Assembly: GCA_035286465.1 (NCBI GenBank)
Contig: DATEDF010000102.1
Span: 1 to 15,818 of the forward strand
DNA length: 15,818 bases
Source: Fen-1231 sp035286465
GTDB lineage: Bacteria > Gemmatimonadota > Gemmatimonadetes > Gemmatimonadales > Gemmatimonadaceae
Direction of reading: 5' to 3'
Part shown: positions 15,373 through 15,818 of the stretch, one piece after another
Layout of the letters: every line of letters begins with the position of its first letter
How positions within the stretch are numbered: the first letter of the stretch is position 1
The notes under the pieces: model-generated
The model's database searches: none
What the model was told of the DNA's origin: nothing
The model's input: only the letters and a program-made list of their open reading frames with translations
Made by a program: the position numbers and the translations under genes

Positions 15373-15381
15373 CTCCTCCTT
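15373..15381 (-). promoter_or_regulatory. Near-consensus ribosome binding site for the minus-strand propeller
   Basis: On the minus strand this reads AAGGAGGAG, close to the full anti-Shine-Dalgarno complement, just before the ATG at 15369. It decides the start in favour of the signal-peptide form and suggests strong translation. Confidence 0.75.
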
Positions 15382-15440
15382 GAAGACTGGAGTCCGCTCT
15401 TCGAGGGCACTGTCTGCGTGCGTGCCTCGGGTGGGCCAAG

Positions 15441-15467
15441 CGTATAGCTGATTCTCGAAGACTGCAA
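15441..15467 (-). promoter_or_regulatory. Weak candidate promoter for the minus-strand propeller
   Basis: On the minus strand TTGCAG (15462-15467) and TATACG (15441-15446) resemble -35 and -10 boxes, but the 15-nt spacing is shorter than the usual 16-18. They lie in the 221-bp divergent region shared with the S9 peptidase gene. This is a pattern match only. Confidence 0.25.
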
Positions 15468-15590
15468 TCCGATCGCCATTCGCCGCCTCGCCCAAGCGCC
15501 GTTAGTTTCTTTCTGAATGCCGGTTCCCGACCAAGGCGCCGGACCGATGCCCACGCCCCATCGCCGCACCTCGCCCGCGAGGAGAGCCCT

Positions 15591-15818
15591 GTGTTCCCAT
15601 TCGCCGTAGCGCTCCGTCGCCTGATCGCGACCGCAACCCTGGCCCTTTCGCTCGCGTCGCCCGCGGCACCCGCACTCGCACAGGCCGGCGGTTCCGAGGC
15701 CGGCCAGAAGAAGGTCCTCGGCGTGAGCGACTACTCGCGATGGCGCGCCATCGAGGGCGCGCAGATCTCCGCCGACGGACGCTGGGTGGCGAGCGTGCTG
15801 CGCTTCACCAACGTCCTC
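15591..15818 (+). CDS. Start of a secreted S9-family (prolyl oligopeptidase-type) peptidase, cut by window end
   Basis: Only the first 76 codons are present. The GTG at 15591 follows GAGGAG (15579-15584) with a 6-nt gap. Residues 1-31 form a signal peptide (RR in the n-region, hydrophobic core, PALAQ cleavage region). The mature part begins with VLGVSDYSRWRAIEGAQISADGRWVASVL, which matches the first blade of the N-terminal propeller domain of exported S9/DPP-IV-like peptidases common in Gemmatimonadota and Acidobacteriota. The catalytic alpha/beta-hydrolase domain would lie beyond the window, so activity cannot be judged. The gene is divergent from the minus-strand propeller and shares its 221-bp promoter region. 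Confidence 0.7.
   Translation, partial: MFPFAVALRRLIATATLALSLASPAAPALAQAGGSEAGQKKVLGVSDYSRWRAIEGAQISADGRWVASVLRFTNVL

Overview
The window is high-GC DNA, mostly protein-coding, that looks chromosomal. It probably comes from a soil or sediment bacterium of the Gemmatimonadota/Acidobacteriota type. That guess rests on a PadR regulator overlapping an ADOP-type (MacB/FtsX-like) permease, several secreted six-bladed beta-propeller proteins, and an S9 peptidase start of a kind common in Gemmatimonadota. It is from memory of gene content, not from a database search. I see no rRNA, tRNA, CRISPR array or intact transposase.

Left part (1-2983): a small membrane-anchored coiled-coil protein; a secreted NHL-type beta-propeller; convergent to it, a small secreted alpha-helical protein; then about 600 bp holding what looks like a frameshifted fragment of a secreted protein.

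Centre (2984-7170): this is the most interesting part. A purple-acid-phosphatase-type metallophosphoesterase with an unassigned N-terminal region overlaps by 23 nt a 699-residue protein. That protein has a TPR-like N-terminus, a Lys/Gly hinge, a probable beta-sandwich and a C-terminal CHAT (caspase-like) protease domain with its His and Cys in place. A six-TM protein converges on the pair from the other strand. The pair could be an uncharacterised signalling, conflict or cell-death module. That is inference from domain architecture.

Right-centre (7171-12070): a gene-poor gap; a 44-codon ORF with a strong ribosome binding site whose stop overlaps (ATGA) the start of a saccharopine-dehydrogenase-like oxidoreductase; then a PadR-ADOP operon with a perfect 15-bp inverted repeat just upstream of the regulator's start.

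Right end (12071-15818): the remains of a DUF4386 membrane-protein gene; a 55-residue two-TM protein lying 2 nt upstream of a DsbB-like protein that is fused to a probable periplasmic beta-propeller and lacks DsbB's second cysteine pair; a second secreted six-bladed propeller on the minus strand whose 3' end overlaps the DsbB-fusion gene by 58 nt; and, divergently, the start of an S9-type peptidase cut by the window edge.
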